Shown here one piece after another: positions 16,988 to 24,885 of a stretch of DNA of 64,000 nt. A model generated the notes under the pieces. The model made no database searches. It worked only from the letters and a program-made list of their open reading frames with translations, and was not told the DNA's origin. How positions within the stretch are numbered: position 1 is the first letter of the stretch; every line of letters starts with the position of its first letter. The translations under genes were made by a program, and so were the position numbers. Source of the DNA: Glycomyces lechevalierae (GTDB lineage Bacteria > Actinomycetota > Actinomycetes > Mycobacteriales > Micromonosporaceae); contig NZ_JAPZVQ010000008.1 of NCBI RefSeq assembly GCF_027622945.1, forward strand, positions 54,291 to 118,290, in the 5' to 3' direction.

Positions 16988-17908
16988 ATGCTGCGTTCTG
17001 TCATTCTCGCCGCCGCCCGGTCATCGAAGATCGAGCGGCTCGTCGGCACCGCGCCGGTGACGCGTTCGCTCGTCCGCCGCTACGTCGCGGGCGAGACCAC
17101 GGCCCACGCCGTCGCCACCACCAGGACCCTCGCGGCCGACGGACTGCTCGCCACCCTCGACTACCTCGGCGAGGACACCATCGTCGTCGAGCAGGCCGAC
17201 GCCACCCGCGACGAATACCTCGGCCTCCTCACCGCCCTCAAGAAGGAGAGCCTCGCCAAGTCCGCCGAGGTCAGCGTCAAGCTCTCCGCGGTCGGCCAGC
17301 GCATCGACCCCGAGCTCGCCTACGAGCGGGCCCGCGAGATCTGCGGGGCCGCCGCGGACGCCGGCACGACGGTCACGATCGACATGGAGGACCACACGGT
17401 CACCGACTCCACGTTGGAGATCGTGCAGCGCCTCCGCGAGGAGTTCCCGTCCACCGGCGCGGTCCTGCAGGCCTACCTGCGCCGCACCGAGGACGACTGC
17501 AAGTCGCAGGCCGTCCCGGACTCGCGCATCCGGCTCTGCAAGGGCGCCTACAAGGAGCCCGAGTCGGTCGCCTACCAGCGCAGCCTCGACGTCGACCGGT
17601 CCTATGTGCGCTGCATCAACGCGCTCATGGCCGGCGAGGGCTACCCGATGCTCGCGACGCACGACCCGCGGCTCATCGAGATCGGCATCGACCGGGCCCG
17701 CTGGTACGACCGGGACAAGGACTCGTTCGAGTTCCAGATGCTGTACGGGATCCGCCCCACGGAGCAGCTGCGGCTGGCCGCGGACGGGTACCGGATGCGC
17801 GTCTACGTGCCGTACGGCGACCAGTGGTACGGGTACCTGATGCGCCGCATGGCCGAGCGCCCGGCGAACCTGGCCGTGTTCGCGCGCTCTTTGTGGACGA
17901 AGTCTTAG
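16988..17908 (+). CDS. Proline dehydrogenase (monofunctional)
   Basis: 306 residues, typical of the monofunctional FAD-dependent proline dehydrogenases of actinobacteria. They oxidise L-proline to 1-pyrroline-5-carboxylate and pass electrons to quinone. Visible family motifs are VSVKLSAVGQRIDPELA, VTIDMEDHTVTDSTLE, AVLQAYLRRTEDDC, RLCKGAYKEPESVAYQ, LATHDPRLIE, FEFQMLYGIRPTEQL and MRVYVPYGDQWYGYLMRR. The ATG at 16988 has no ribosome site, but TACGCT ends 6 nt before it, suggesting a leaderless transcript. The P5C dehydrogenase partner often found beside it is absent here. Confidence 0.92.
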   Translation: MLRSVILAAARSSKIERLVGTAPVTRSLVRRYVAGETTAHAVATTRTLAADGLLATLDYLGEDTIVVEQADATRDEYLGLLTALKKESLAKSAEVSVKLSAVGQRIDPELAYERAREICGAAADAGTTVTIDMEDHTVTDSTLEIVQRLREEFPSTGAVLQAYLRRTEDDCKSQAVPDSRIRLCKGAYKEPESVAYQRSLDVDRSYVRCINALMAGEGYPMLATHDPRLIEIGIDRARWYDRDKDSFEFQMLYGIRPTEQLRLAADGYRMRVYVPYGDQWYGYLMRRMAERPANLAVFARSLWTKS

Positions 17909-18042
17909 AAGTCTCTGAGGTTCCGGGCCGCGCCGGTGTGTCCGCCGTCGCGGCCCGTCCCTGTTCACGCGGGGTGGACGACCAGCGCACACCCGCTGTT
18001 CGGGGCTCGCACGGGTAGCGATCGGCGACTACAGTTGCGAAC

Positions 18043-19812
18043 GTGACTCAAGCCCCCGAGGACTTCACCCCGGATTCCCCCGAGCGCGACCACCCCGGCG
18101 AGCCCCGCCCCGGGCAGGCCGCGCCGGCGCCGCACGTGCCCGGCCAGCGCTCCGGGTCCGAGACGCCGCGCAGCACCTCGCCCGAACCGGTGCTGCCGCA
18201 GGCGGACGCGGGCAATGCGGCGATCCCGCAGGCCGCCCCGATGCCGCCGATCCCGGAGCCGACGGCGCCGCCGTCGGCGCTGCCGGTCGAGATGCTGCCG
18301 CCGGGGGCGGTGCCGCAGGGCCCCATGCCTGGCCAGGCCCCGCCCGGCCACTATCCAACGGCCCCTTACCAGGGCGTGCCGCAGCACGGCGCGGTCCCGC
18401 CCGGGCAGGTCCCGCCGGGGCCGATCCCGGTGTCGGCGATGCCGCCGTGGCCCGGCGGGCCGGTGCACTACTACCCGCGGCCCGACCGGAAGCGGTCGCG
18501 GTTCGGCACGATCCTCATGGTCCTGCTGCTCGTCACGGGCTCCGTCTTCGGCGGGGCCCTCGTCAACGGCTGGCGTCCGGCGCTGCCGGGGGCCGAGACG
18601 GGCACGATCGAGGGGCTCGCGGTCCAGCCAGGCGAGGGCTCGGTCCCGAGTCCGGGCCCGGACGCGTCCGAGGCGGAGATCCTCGCCTATCTCAAGGAGC
18701 AGGCGCAGCTCGTGCTCGACGCGCAGAGCGAGTCGCTCATCAACGGCAGCCTCGAGGGCTGGCTGGCGGCGTACGACCCGACGCTGCACGACGCGATGAC
18801 GGGCCGTTTCGACTCGCTGACGTCGATGCAGGTGTCGCGGTTCGACTACCAGATCGCCTCGGGTCCGATCGAGGACGCGTCCGGTGCGGTGCCGCTCTAC
18901 GACATCTCGGTGGCGCTCTCGTACTGCTTCGTGGAGCCGGCGGACACGTGCAAGGCCGCTGACATCGTCTTCGACTCGCGCTGGCGCGCGGGCGAGGACG
19001 GCATGGTGATGGTCGAGGTCTCGAACTCGGAGTACGGGGAGGGCCCGCACCCGTGGGAGGTCACCGACCTGGTTGCGGCCGTGGGGGAGCGCACGGTGAC
19101 CGCGGTGCCGCTGGAGATGGCCGACCGTCTCGACGACGCGTTGGAGATCGCCGAGGCGGCCGCGGTGAACGCGGACGAGTGGGCGTACTGGGAGAAGCCC
19201 GACCGGTACGTCATCTACATCGCGAGCGACGAGGAGTTCGAGACCTGGTTCGGGGGCTTCTGGGACTCCGAGGACGTGCTCGGTTTCGCGCTGCCGCTCA
19301 ACGGCACGGTGGACGGGCGGCGCCAGCCGTCGACGTACGCGACGGTGATGGGCGTGGACCGGACGGGTTGGGGCTACGGCCTGACCTCGGTGATCCGGCA
19401 CGAGCTCGGGCACGCGGTGACGCTGTGGGCGGCGCCGTCGGAGCGGTACGCGGACGACACGTGGTGGATGGTCGAGGGCGTGGCCGAGTACATCGACAAC
19501 GGCGACCGGCCCGTGGACGAGTACGACCGCGCGCTGGACGTGCGCGACTACGTCGAGCAGGGCGGTTGCGCGACGGACATCCTGCCGCCCGACGCGGACG
19601 ACGACACGCTCGCCGGCTCCGGGAAGTACGGGTGCGGGTTCCTCGGCGTGCACTACCTGATCGACACGTACGGGGTCGACAAGTTCGCCGAGTTCTTCGG
19701 CGCGACCGCCCGCGAGGGCGAGCCCGCGGTGGACAAGGCGCAAGAGGTGTACGGGAAGAGCTATGCCGACCTGATGCAGGAGATTACGGCCTTCATTGCC
19801 CAGACCGTGTGA
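18043..19812 (+). CDS. Membrane-anchored protein with gluzincin-like HExxH motif
   Basis: 589 residues from GTG. Residues 1-150 are Pro/Gln-rich and probably disordered in the cytoplasm. A single hydrophobic helix (FGTILMVLLLVTGSVFGGAL, about 154-174) places the rest outside. The outer part has an NTF2-like look (about 205-330; ILAYLKEQAQLVLDAQ, DYQIASGPI). A peptidase-like end has HELGHAVTLW at about 453 and WWMVEGVAEYID about 25 residues later: HExxH plus a downstream Glu, as in gluzincin zinc peptidases. Activity is inferred only. TACAGT ends 7 nt before GTG, suggesting leaderless expression. It stands alone between proline dehydrogenase and the HTH gene. Confidence 0.75.
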   Translation: MTQAPEDFTPDSPERDHPGEPRPGQAAPAPHVPGQRSGSETPRSTSPEPVLPQADAGNAAIPQAAPMPPIPEPTAPPSALPVEMLPPGAVPQGPMPGQAPPGHYPTAPYQGVPQHGAVPPGQVPPGPIPVSAMPPWPGGPVHYYPRPDRKRSRFGTILMVLLLVTGSVFGGALVNGWRPALPGAETGTIEGLAVQPGEGSVPSPGPDASEAEILAYLKEQAQLVLDAQSESLINGSLEGWLAAYDPTLHDAMTGRFDSLTSMQVSRFDYQIASGPIEDASGAVPLYDISVALSYCFVEPADTCKAADIVFDSRWRAGEDGMVMVEVSNSEYGEGPHPWEVTDLVAAVGERTVTAVPLEMADRLDDALEIAEAAAVNADEWAYWEKPDRYVIYIASDEEFETWFGGFWDSEDVLGFALPLNGTVDGRRQPSTYATVMGVDRTGWGYGLTSVIRHELGHAVTLWAAPSERYADDTWWMVEGVAEYIDNGDRPVDEYDRALDVRDYVEQGGCATDILPPDADDDTLAGSGKYGCGFLGVHYLIDTYGVDKFAEFFGATAREGEPAVDKAQEVYGKSYADLMQEITAFIAQTV

Positions 19813-20009
19813 GATCGGGTGTTGCCGGGTGGCCCGGACTGCCGTAACATGAGCCTCATCCCAATCGAAAGACATCAACGTCACAGTCTGTGACGACCGA
19901 CTTGTTTCGGTTCATATGGGCATTCGCGTCCGCCGCACCTCAAACACATCACACACCCCACGTCCTTGCATAAGTGCTCGCAACAGCCCTCGACAGAACG
20001 GTGAGACAC

Positions 20010-20213
20010 ATGAGCGAACCCGGGGACCTCCTCGACGAGGTCAAGTTCTTGACGGTGACGGAGGTGGCCGAGCTGATGCGCGTCTCGAAGATGACGGTGT
20101 ACCGGCTCGTCCACAACGGCGAGATCGCGGCGGTGCGGGTCGGGCGCTCCTTCCGCGTGCCCGAGAGCGCCGTCAAGACCTACCTCTCCGAAGCGCTCCA
20201 GACCGACGACTGA
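20010..20213 (+). CDS. Excisionase-type helix-turn-helix DNA-binding protein
   Basis: 67 residues. KFLTVTEVAELMRVSKMTVY is the winged-helix/HTH part, followed by RLVHNGEIAAVRVGRSFRVP and a short helix: the MerR/Xis-like fold often annotated as excisionase family. Despite that name there is no integrase nearby. In actinobacteria this gene commonly sits just before the tiny bS22-like gene, as it does here (144 bp apart), so it is a core gene rather than phage DNA. Its targets are unknown. Confidence 0.88.
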   Translation: MSEPGDLLDEVKFLTVTEVAELMRVSKMTVYRLVHNGEIAAVRVGRSFRVPESAVKTYLSEALQTDD

Positions 20214-20357
20214 TCCCCCTCGGCCCGGCAGGTCCCGCCACGCACGAGCTGTGACGGGGCCTGCGGTTCCGCTCGCCCGGCGCGGGGGCCGCCGGGCAGG
20301 CGCGTTAGGCTGGTCGGGCTCGAAAAATTGTCTAGTGAACATCTGTGAGGAAGCTCT

Positions 20358-20459
20358 ATGGGCTCGGTCATCAAGAAGCGGCGCAAGCGCATGGCGAAGA
20401 AGAAGCACCGCAAGCTGCTCCGCAAGACCCGCGTGCAGCGTCGCAAGCTCGGCAAGTAG
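20358..20459 (+). CDS. bS22-like ribosomal small protein (AURKAIP1/COX24 domain)
   Basis: 33 residues: [19 protein letters not shown], then [14 protein letters not shown]. About half the residues are Lys or Arg, matching the small basic protein seen in mycobacterial ribosomes (bS22) and annotated as AURKAIP1/COX24 domain protein in actinobacteria. GTGAGGAAG lies just upstream as ribosome site. It follows the HTH gene, the same order as reported in mycobacteria (Rv0500A/Rv0500B). It is too short for standard gene-length cut-offs. Confidence 0.9.
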   Translation: MGSVIKKRRKRMAKKKHRKLLRKTRVQRRKLGK

Positions 20460-20502
20460 CCGAGACGACCGGCTCGCGAGCACCTGCGGGTAGGCTGAGC
20501 GC

Positions 20503-20823
20503 ATGCCTGAGTTCACAGCGGTAGCTTTCGCCTTCGAGGTGAGGTTCTTCGTCTACCTGGTCATCACGCTCGGAGCTGCCTTGCTGTCGGTGATCGCCCT
20601 CACCCATTGCGCGGTGCAGAAACCCGACGCGTTCAGCGCCGTCGGCACGCTCTCGAAGGGCGCCTGGCTCGGCATTCTGGCGATCACCCTGCTCCTGTCG
20701 CTGTTGCTCAGTGTGCGGGGAGGGTTCATGTTCACCTTGATCGCGCTCGCCGCGGCGCTGGTGTACCTCCTGGACGTGCGCACGGGCTTCAAAGACCTCC
20801 GTGGCGGCGGTTCGTCGTACTGA
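20503..20823 (+). CDS. DUF2516 family membrane protein
   Basis: 106 residues with three hydrophobic segments: FFVYLVITLGAALLSVIAL, WLGILAITLLLSLLLSV and FMFTLIALAAALVYLLDV. The VRFFVYL start, HCAVQKPDAF loop and C-terminal LDVRTGFKDL match DUF2516, a small inner-membrane family of actinobacteria with no known function. It is 43 bp after the bS22-like gene on the same strand and ends at a strong bidirectional terminator. Confidence 0.82.
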   Translation: MPEFTAVAFAFEVRFFVYLVITLGAALLSVIALTHCAVQKPDAFSAVGTLSKGAWLGILAITLLLSLLLSVRGGFMFTLIALAAALVYLLDVRTGFKDLRGGGSSY

Positions 20824-20844
20824 GCGGTCCGCTCGAACACGTGA

Positions 20845-20877
20845 GAAAGCCGCGTCGACGATGTCGACGCGGCTTTC
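20845..20877. terminator. Bidirectional terminator, perfect 15-bp stem
   Basis: GAAAGCCGCGTCGAC, a 3-nt loop, then the exact complement. Its flanking A/T stretches give U-tract-like ends in both directions. It separates the convergent DUF2516 and htpX genes. Confidence 0.88.
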
Positions 20878-20899
20878 GCTGTACCCCTTGGCTAGCGCA

Positions 20900-21763
20900 C
20901 TAGCGGACGACGCCGCGGGCCATCTCCCGCAGGCGCTTCACCCGCTCCGCCGTCGGCGGGTGGGTCGAGAACAGGCTCGTGAGCCCGCCGCCGCGCAGCG
21001 GCGACTCGATCATCAGGTGCGACTGCTCCGCGATGCGGCTGTCCGACCGCGCCGGCATCCGGTCGACCCCGGCCGAGATCTTCTCCAGGGCGCTCGCGAG
21101 CGCGAGCGGGTCCCCGGTGAGGCGCGCGCCGTCCGCGTCCGCCTCGTACTCGCGCGAGCGCGACACGGCCATCTGGATGAGGCCGGCCGCGAGCGGGCCG
21201 AGGATCATCGTCAGCAGCAACACGAGCGGGTTCGGCCGGTCCTCGTCGTCGGACGCGAAGAACGGCAGGAACATCGCGAGGTTCGCGAGCATCGTGATGA
21301 TGCTGGCGAGCGCCCCGGCCACCGAGGAGATGAGGATGTCGCGGTTGTAGACGTGCGACAGCTCGTGCCCGATCACGGCCCGCAGCTCGGCGGGCGTGAG
21401 GAGCTGCAGGATGCCCTCGGTGACGGCGACCGCCGCGTTCTGCGGGTTGCGGCCCGTCGCGAACGCGTTCGGCTGCATGGTCGGCGAGACGTACAGGCGC
21501 GGCATCGGCTGGTTCGCGCGCTGCGCGAGCTCGCGCACCATCGCGTAGAGCTGCGGGGCCTGCGCCTCGGAGACCGGCCGCGCCCGCATGGCGCGCAGGG
21601 CGATCTTGTCGGAGTTGAAGTAGGCGTAAGCGTTCATGCCGACGGCGATGACCGCGGCGATGACGATGCCGGTGGAGCCGCCCAGCGCGTAGCCGATGGC
21701 GATCACGAGCGCCGACATCGCGCCGAGCAGCACCGCCGTCTTGAGGCCGTTGTGGTGCTTCAT
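20900..21763 (-). CDS. htpX: Zinc metalloprotease HtpX (M48B)
   Basis: 287 residues, the normal HtpX length. Two N-terminal transmembrane helices (about 8-45), the zinc motif HELSH at 133-137, two more hydrophobic segments (about 147-200), the third zinc ligand region [20 protein letters not shown], and the C-terminal [17 protein letters not shown]. HtpX degrades misfolded membrane proteins. The motif [20 protein letters not shown] is the family hallmark. It is a single gene followed on the same strand by nuoN, with 62 bp between nuoN's stop side and the htpX side of unrelated promoter sequence. Confidence 0.94.
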   Translation of the reverse strand: MKHHNGLKTAVLLGAMSALVIAIGYALGGSTGIVIAAVIAVGMNAYAYFNSDKIALRAMRARPVSEAQAPQLYAMVRELAQRANQPMPRLYVSPTMQPNAFATGRNPQNAAVAVTEGILQLLTPAELRAVIGHELSHVYNRDILISSVAGALASIITMLANLAMFLPFFASDDEDRPNPLVLLLTMILGPLAAGLIQMAVSRSREYEADADGARLTGDPLALASALEKISAGVDRMPARSDSRIAEQSHLMIESPLRGGGLTSLFSTHPPTAERVKRLREMARGVVR

Positions 21764-21837
21764 GATGTTCGAGTTCCCTCCCTGTGGGAAGAAGCAACGT
21801 CCTGATTACGGCCAGTATTTCTGCATGAGCTGGGAAT

Positions 21838-23256
21838 TCACCGAGAAACGGCGGTGAAGTCGAGCACGGCCTGCGGCGCCACGGTCACCGCGAGCAGCGC
21901 CAGCCCGATCGCGGCGACGGCGATCGCGAAGCGGCCCTTGCCCGTCGCAGGCCCCCGGCCGAGCAGCACGGTCCGGGCGAGCGGCAGATAGTAGGCGAGC
22001 CCCAGCACCGAACCTGCGGCGACGATCACAGCCAGCCACACCGCCGAAGGCGCCAGCACCTCCAGGATCGCGACCTTCGCGAACGTCCCCGCGAGCGCGG
22101 GCGGCAGCCCGGCCAGCCCGATCACCGCGAAGAGGAACACCGAGGCCGGAAGCGGCGCGGACCGCCACAGCCCGGCGAGCTCCCCGATCGCGCCGCCTTC
22201 GCCGACGCCGGAAACGCGGCCCTCGGCGGCGGCGACCGGCCTGACGGCCGTGAGCGCCGCGAAGGCGCCCGCCTCCAGCAGCACGAAGAACACCGCGTAC
22301 GCCAGCGCCGCCGACGCGGCCTCCTGCCCCACGGCGGTCGCGACGACCGCGAGCGGGGCGAGCACGTAGCCCGCATGGGCGATGCCGGACCACGCGAGCA
22401 GCGGCACCGTGCGGCGCTGCACCAGCGCCCCGAGGTTCCCGATCGCGATCGAGGCGACGCTCAACGCCGCCACCACCATCCCGGTGCTCGTCTCGGCGCC
22501 CGCCGCGAGACCGAAATAGACGACCCAGATGATCGCGACGGCGCCGCCGAGCTTCGAGGCGCTGGCGAGGTATGTGGCGATCGGCAGCGGGGCGCGTTCG
22601 AGCACGAGCGGCGCCCAGGCGTGCAGCGGCGCGGCCGCGAGCTTGAACGCGAAACCGCCGAGCAGCAGCGCGGCCCCGGCCGCCGTGAGCGCGGGGTCGG
22701 CCGACCCCAAATTGCTTGCGAGACCGGCCAGGTGCACCGTGCCGGCCGCCGCGTACAGGAACGCCGCGCCCATGAGCGCGGTCGCCGAGGACGCGATCGA
22801 GGCGATCACGAAGGTCACGCCCGCTTCGGCGCCGTCGCGGCCGGGCTTGGTCACGAGCACGTACAAGGGCACGGTCAGGGTCTCGAGCGCCACGATGAGC
22901 GTGATGAGGTCGCGCGCGCCCGCGAGCGTGATGCCGCCCGCCGCCGAGACCGCCAGTAGGAACCAGTACTCGCCCGGCTGGCGTCCGCTCACCGCCGCGA
23001 CCAGGACGCTCAAGCCCGCGAACAGGGCCGCCGCGCCCATCGCCGCGTCGTCGGCCCAGTACGAATGCCATGGGCCGACGGCGAACGTGGCCCGGTCCGC
23101 CCCCGCCGCCACAATGACTGCCGCGATCGCGGCGGCGCTGAGCCCGATCATCATGCAGGCCTTCGCGAACCGTCCCGTGAACAGCGCGAGTGCGGCCGTG
23201 CCGGCCGCGAGGTAGAGCGGCAGCAGCGCCACGTGGTCGATCGCCTGGACCCGCAT
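21838..23256 (-). CDS. nuoN: NADH-quinone oxidoreductase subunit N
   Basis: 472 residues, about 14 transmembrane helices, one of three antiporter-like subunits of respiratory complex I. Key charged residues are present: a Glu in IVALETLTVPLYVLV, a Lys in KLAAAPLHAWAPLVLE and in YLASASKLGGAVAII. Family members translocate protons across the membrane. ATG directly abuts the nuoM stop codon, so the genes form an operon. Its position at the end of nuoKLMN is standard; what is not standard is the lack of nuoA-J upstream (see nuoK). Confidence 0.93.
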   Translation of the reverse strand: MRVQAIDHVALLPLYLAAGTAALALFTGRFAKACMMIGLSAAAIAAVIVAAGADRATFAVGPWHSYWADDAAMGAAALFAGLSVLVAAVSGRQPGEYWFLLAVSAAGGITLAGARDLITLIVALETLTVPLYVLVTKPGRDGAEAGVTFVIASIASSATALMGAAFLYAAAGTVHLAGLASNLGSADPALTAAGAALLLGGFAFKLAAAPLHAWAPLVLERAPLPIATYLASASKLGGAVAIIWVVYFGLAAGAETSTGMVVAALSVASIAIGNLGALVQRRTVPLLAWSGIAHAGYVLAPLAVVATAVGQEAASAALAYAVFFVLLEAGAFAALTAVRPVAAAEGRVSGVGEGGAIGELAGLWRSAPLPASVFLFAVIGLAGLPPALAGTFAKVAILEVLAPSAVWLAVIVAAGSVLGLAYYLPLARTVLLGRGPATGKGRFAIAVAAIGLALLAVTVAPQAVLDFTAVSR

Positions 23257-24885
23257 CTACAGCAGCCCCTCCCCGAACAGGTCCAGCAGCGGCCCCGGCA
23301 TCAGGCCGAGCAGCAGCGTCCCGGCCACCAGCGGCGCCCAGACCGCGAGTTCCACAGTGGAGGCGTCGCCGATGCCGTCGGTCGCGGGCACGATGGGGCC
23401 GTGGCTGACCCGCCGCAGCATCCGCAGCAGATAGGCCGCGGCCAGGAACGCCCCGAACGCCGCGGCGGCGGCGAGCGCGAGCCAGGCGCCGCCGCGTTCC
23501 GTTGCGGCGTAGACGGTGAAGGCCTCGCCCCAGAACCCGGCGAGGCCGGGCAGGCCGAGCGACGCGAGCGCGGCGAACCCGAGCAGGCCCGCGAGCTGGG
23601 GCGCGGCGAGCCTGAGGCCGCCGAGCGAGCCGAGGAGGCCGGTGCGCGTGCGGGCCTTGAGGGCTCCGGCGAGGAAGAACAGGAGGGGCGTGATGAGGCC
23701 GTGGGCGACGTTCCCGAAGAGCGCGGCGCGGATGCCGGCTTCGGTGCCGGCGGCGAAGGCGAGGACCACGAAGCCCATGTGGCCCACCGAGGAGTACGCG
23801 ATGAGGCGTTTGAGTTCGGGGAGGCTCAGGCAGACGAGGCCCGCGATGAGGATGCCGAGGGTGGCGAGCACCGCGAGGACGGGCGCGGCGTCGGCCGCGC
23901 CTTGCGGGGCGATGCCGCCGGCGATGCGGATGAGGCCGTAGGTGCCGAGTTTGAGGAGGACCCCGGCGAGGAGGACCGAGCCCACTGTGGGGGCGGCGGT
24001 GTGCGCGTCGGGCAGCCAGGAGTGGAGGGGCCAGAGCGGGGCTTTGACCGCGAATCCTATGGCCAGCAAGGTGAAGACGAGCAGCGAGACGCCGGAGCCG
24101 ACGCCCCCGCCGACGATGATCGCCCCGAGGTCGGCGGTCCCGGTGTCGGCGACGGCGACGAACAGGCCCGTGGCCATGACCAGCGACCCGCCGACGGTGA
24201 ACAGCGCGAACTTCGCGGCGGCATGCCGCCGCGCGGCGGGGTCGCCGTAGCGGTGGATGATCGCCCACATCGGGAGGAGCACCGCCTCGAAGGCGATGAA
24301 GAACAGGATCAGGTTGTCCGCGAAGAACACGAGGATCGAAGCGAACTGAACCGCGAGGAGGAGGGCGGTGAGCGATGCGGAGGGCCGAGCCGCCCCGGCA
24401 CCCGCGAAAGATCCCGACGCGCCGAGCGCTGCCGCGCCACCGGGCACACCGGGCCCCAATTGGCCGGGCACGCCGGAAACGTCATCCGCGGCCAGGGAAG
24501 GGCCCCCGGTTGCAACCGTAGCGACCGGAACCTGAAGGGGAGCTGAAGTGCGGCCCTCCGCTCCCAGCGCATTGTGGAGGCAGCACAGGAGGCCGAGGAG
24601 CGCCGTCAGGGCCGCGAGAGGCCAGGAGACGCCGTCGACCGCCAGTGCGAAGTCCAGGTGGATCGCGGGCGCCCACTCGTACTCGAGCTGGTGCCACCAG
24701 CCGCCCGAGAGGTGCCCGCCAGTGATGACCCAGTTGCCGTCGCCGCGCCCGATCGGCAGCAGCGCGACCGCCGCCAGCGACAGCGCCGCCGCGCCCACGC
24801 CGAGCCAATGCGCGAAAGCCCGCTCCCGCCAAGCCCACACCAGCACCGCGCCGAAGAACGGCACCGCGACCGCGACCAGCAGCAT
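23257..24885 (-). CDS. nuoM: NADH-quinone oxidoreductase subunit M, with internal insertion
   Basis: 542 residues. The core is conserved: Glu in LFFIAFEAVLLPMWAII, Lys in KAPLWPLHSWLPDAHTAAPT, and LLAGVLLKLGTYGLIR, the proton-pumping residues of the antiporter-like family. The unusual part is a polar Gly/Ala/Pro-rich loop of about 60 residues between transmembrane helices 3 and 4 (around residues 110-175). Part of it (TGGPSLAADDVSGVP) recurs in the NuoK tail and is encoded by the repeat at 24466-24549. The ATG overlaps the nuoL stop by one base. GTG codons at 24888 and 24894 are alternatives. Confidence 0.92.
   Translation of the reverse strand: MLLVAVAVPFFGAVLVWAWRERAFAHWLGVGAAALSLAAVALLPIGRGDGNWVITGGHLSGGWWHQLEYEWAPAIHLDFALAVDGVSWPLAALTALLGLLCCLHNALGAEGRTSAPLQVPVATVATGGPSLAADDVSGVPGQLGPGVPGGAAALGASGSFAGAGAARPSASLTALLLAVQFASILVFFADNLILFFIAFEAVLLPMWAIIHRYGDPAARRHAAAKFALFTVGGSLVMATGLFVAVADTGTADLGAIIVGGGVGSGVSLLVFTLLAIGFAVKAPLWPLHSWLPDAHTAAPTVGSVLLAGVLLKLGTYGLIRIAGGIAPQGAADAAPVLAVLATLGILIAGLVCLSLPELKRLIAYSSVGHMGFVVLAFAAGTEAGIRAALFGNVAHGLITPLLFFLAGALKARTRTGLLGSLGGLRLAAPQLAGLLGFAALASLGLPGLAGFWGEAFTVYAATERGGAWLALAAAAAFGAFLAAAYLLRMLRRVSHGPIVPATDGIGDASTVELAVWAPLVAGTLLLGLMPGPLLDLFGEGLL
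24466..24549 (-). repeat. 84-bp dispersed in-frame repeat, copy in nuoM
   Basis: Aligns without gaps to 26720-26803 in nuoK with 69 of 84 identical bases; 26 consecutive bases (CCGCGG at one end, CCGGTT at the other) are exact. Both copies are read in the same frame and give T-S-x-x-L-Q followed later by TGGPSLAADDVSGVP. The copy contains the palindrome GGTTGCAACC. It behaves like a small coding-compatible insertion element. Confidence 0.82.

Noticed and set aside
17965..19884. 639-codon minus-strand frame opposite the gluzincin-like gene
   Set aside because: Biased composition (Arg, His, Val) and no motif; the + strand frame has a helix and HELGH motif.
20010..20213. Phage excisionase, hinting at an integrated element
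   Set aside because: No integrase, att repeat or phage genes nearby; the neighbour is the bS22-like gene, the usual context of this core actinobacterial HTH protein.
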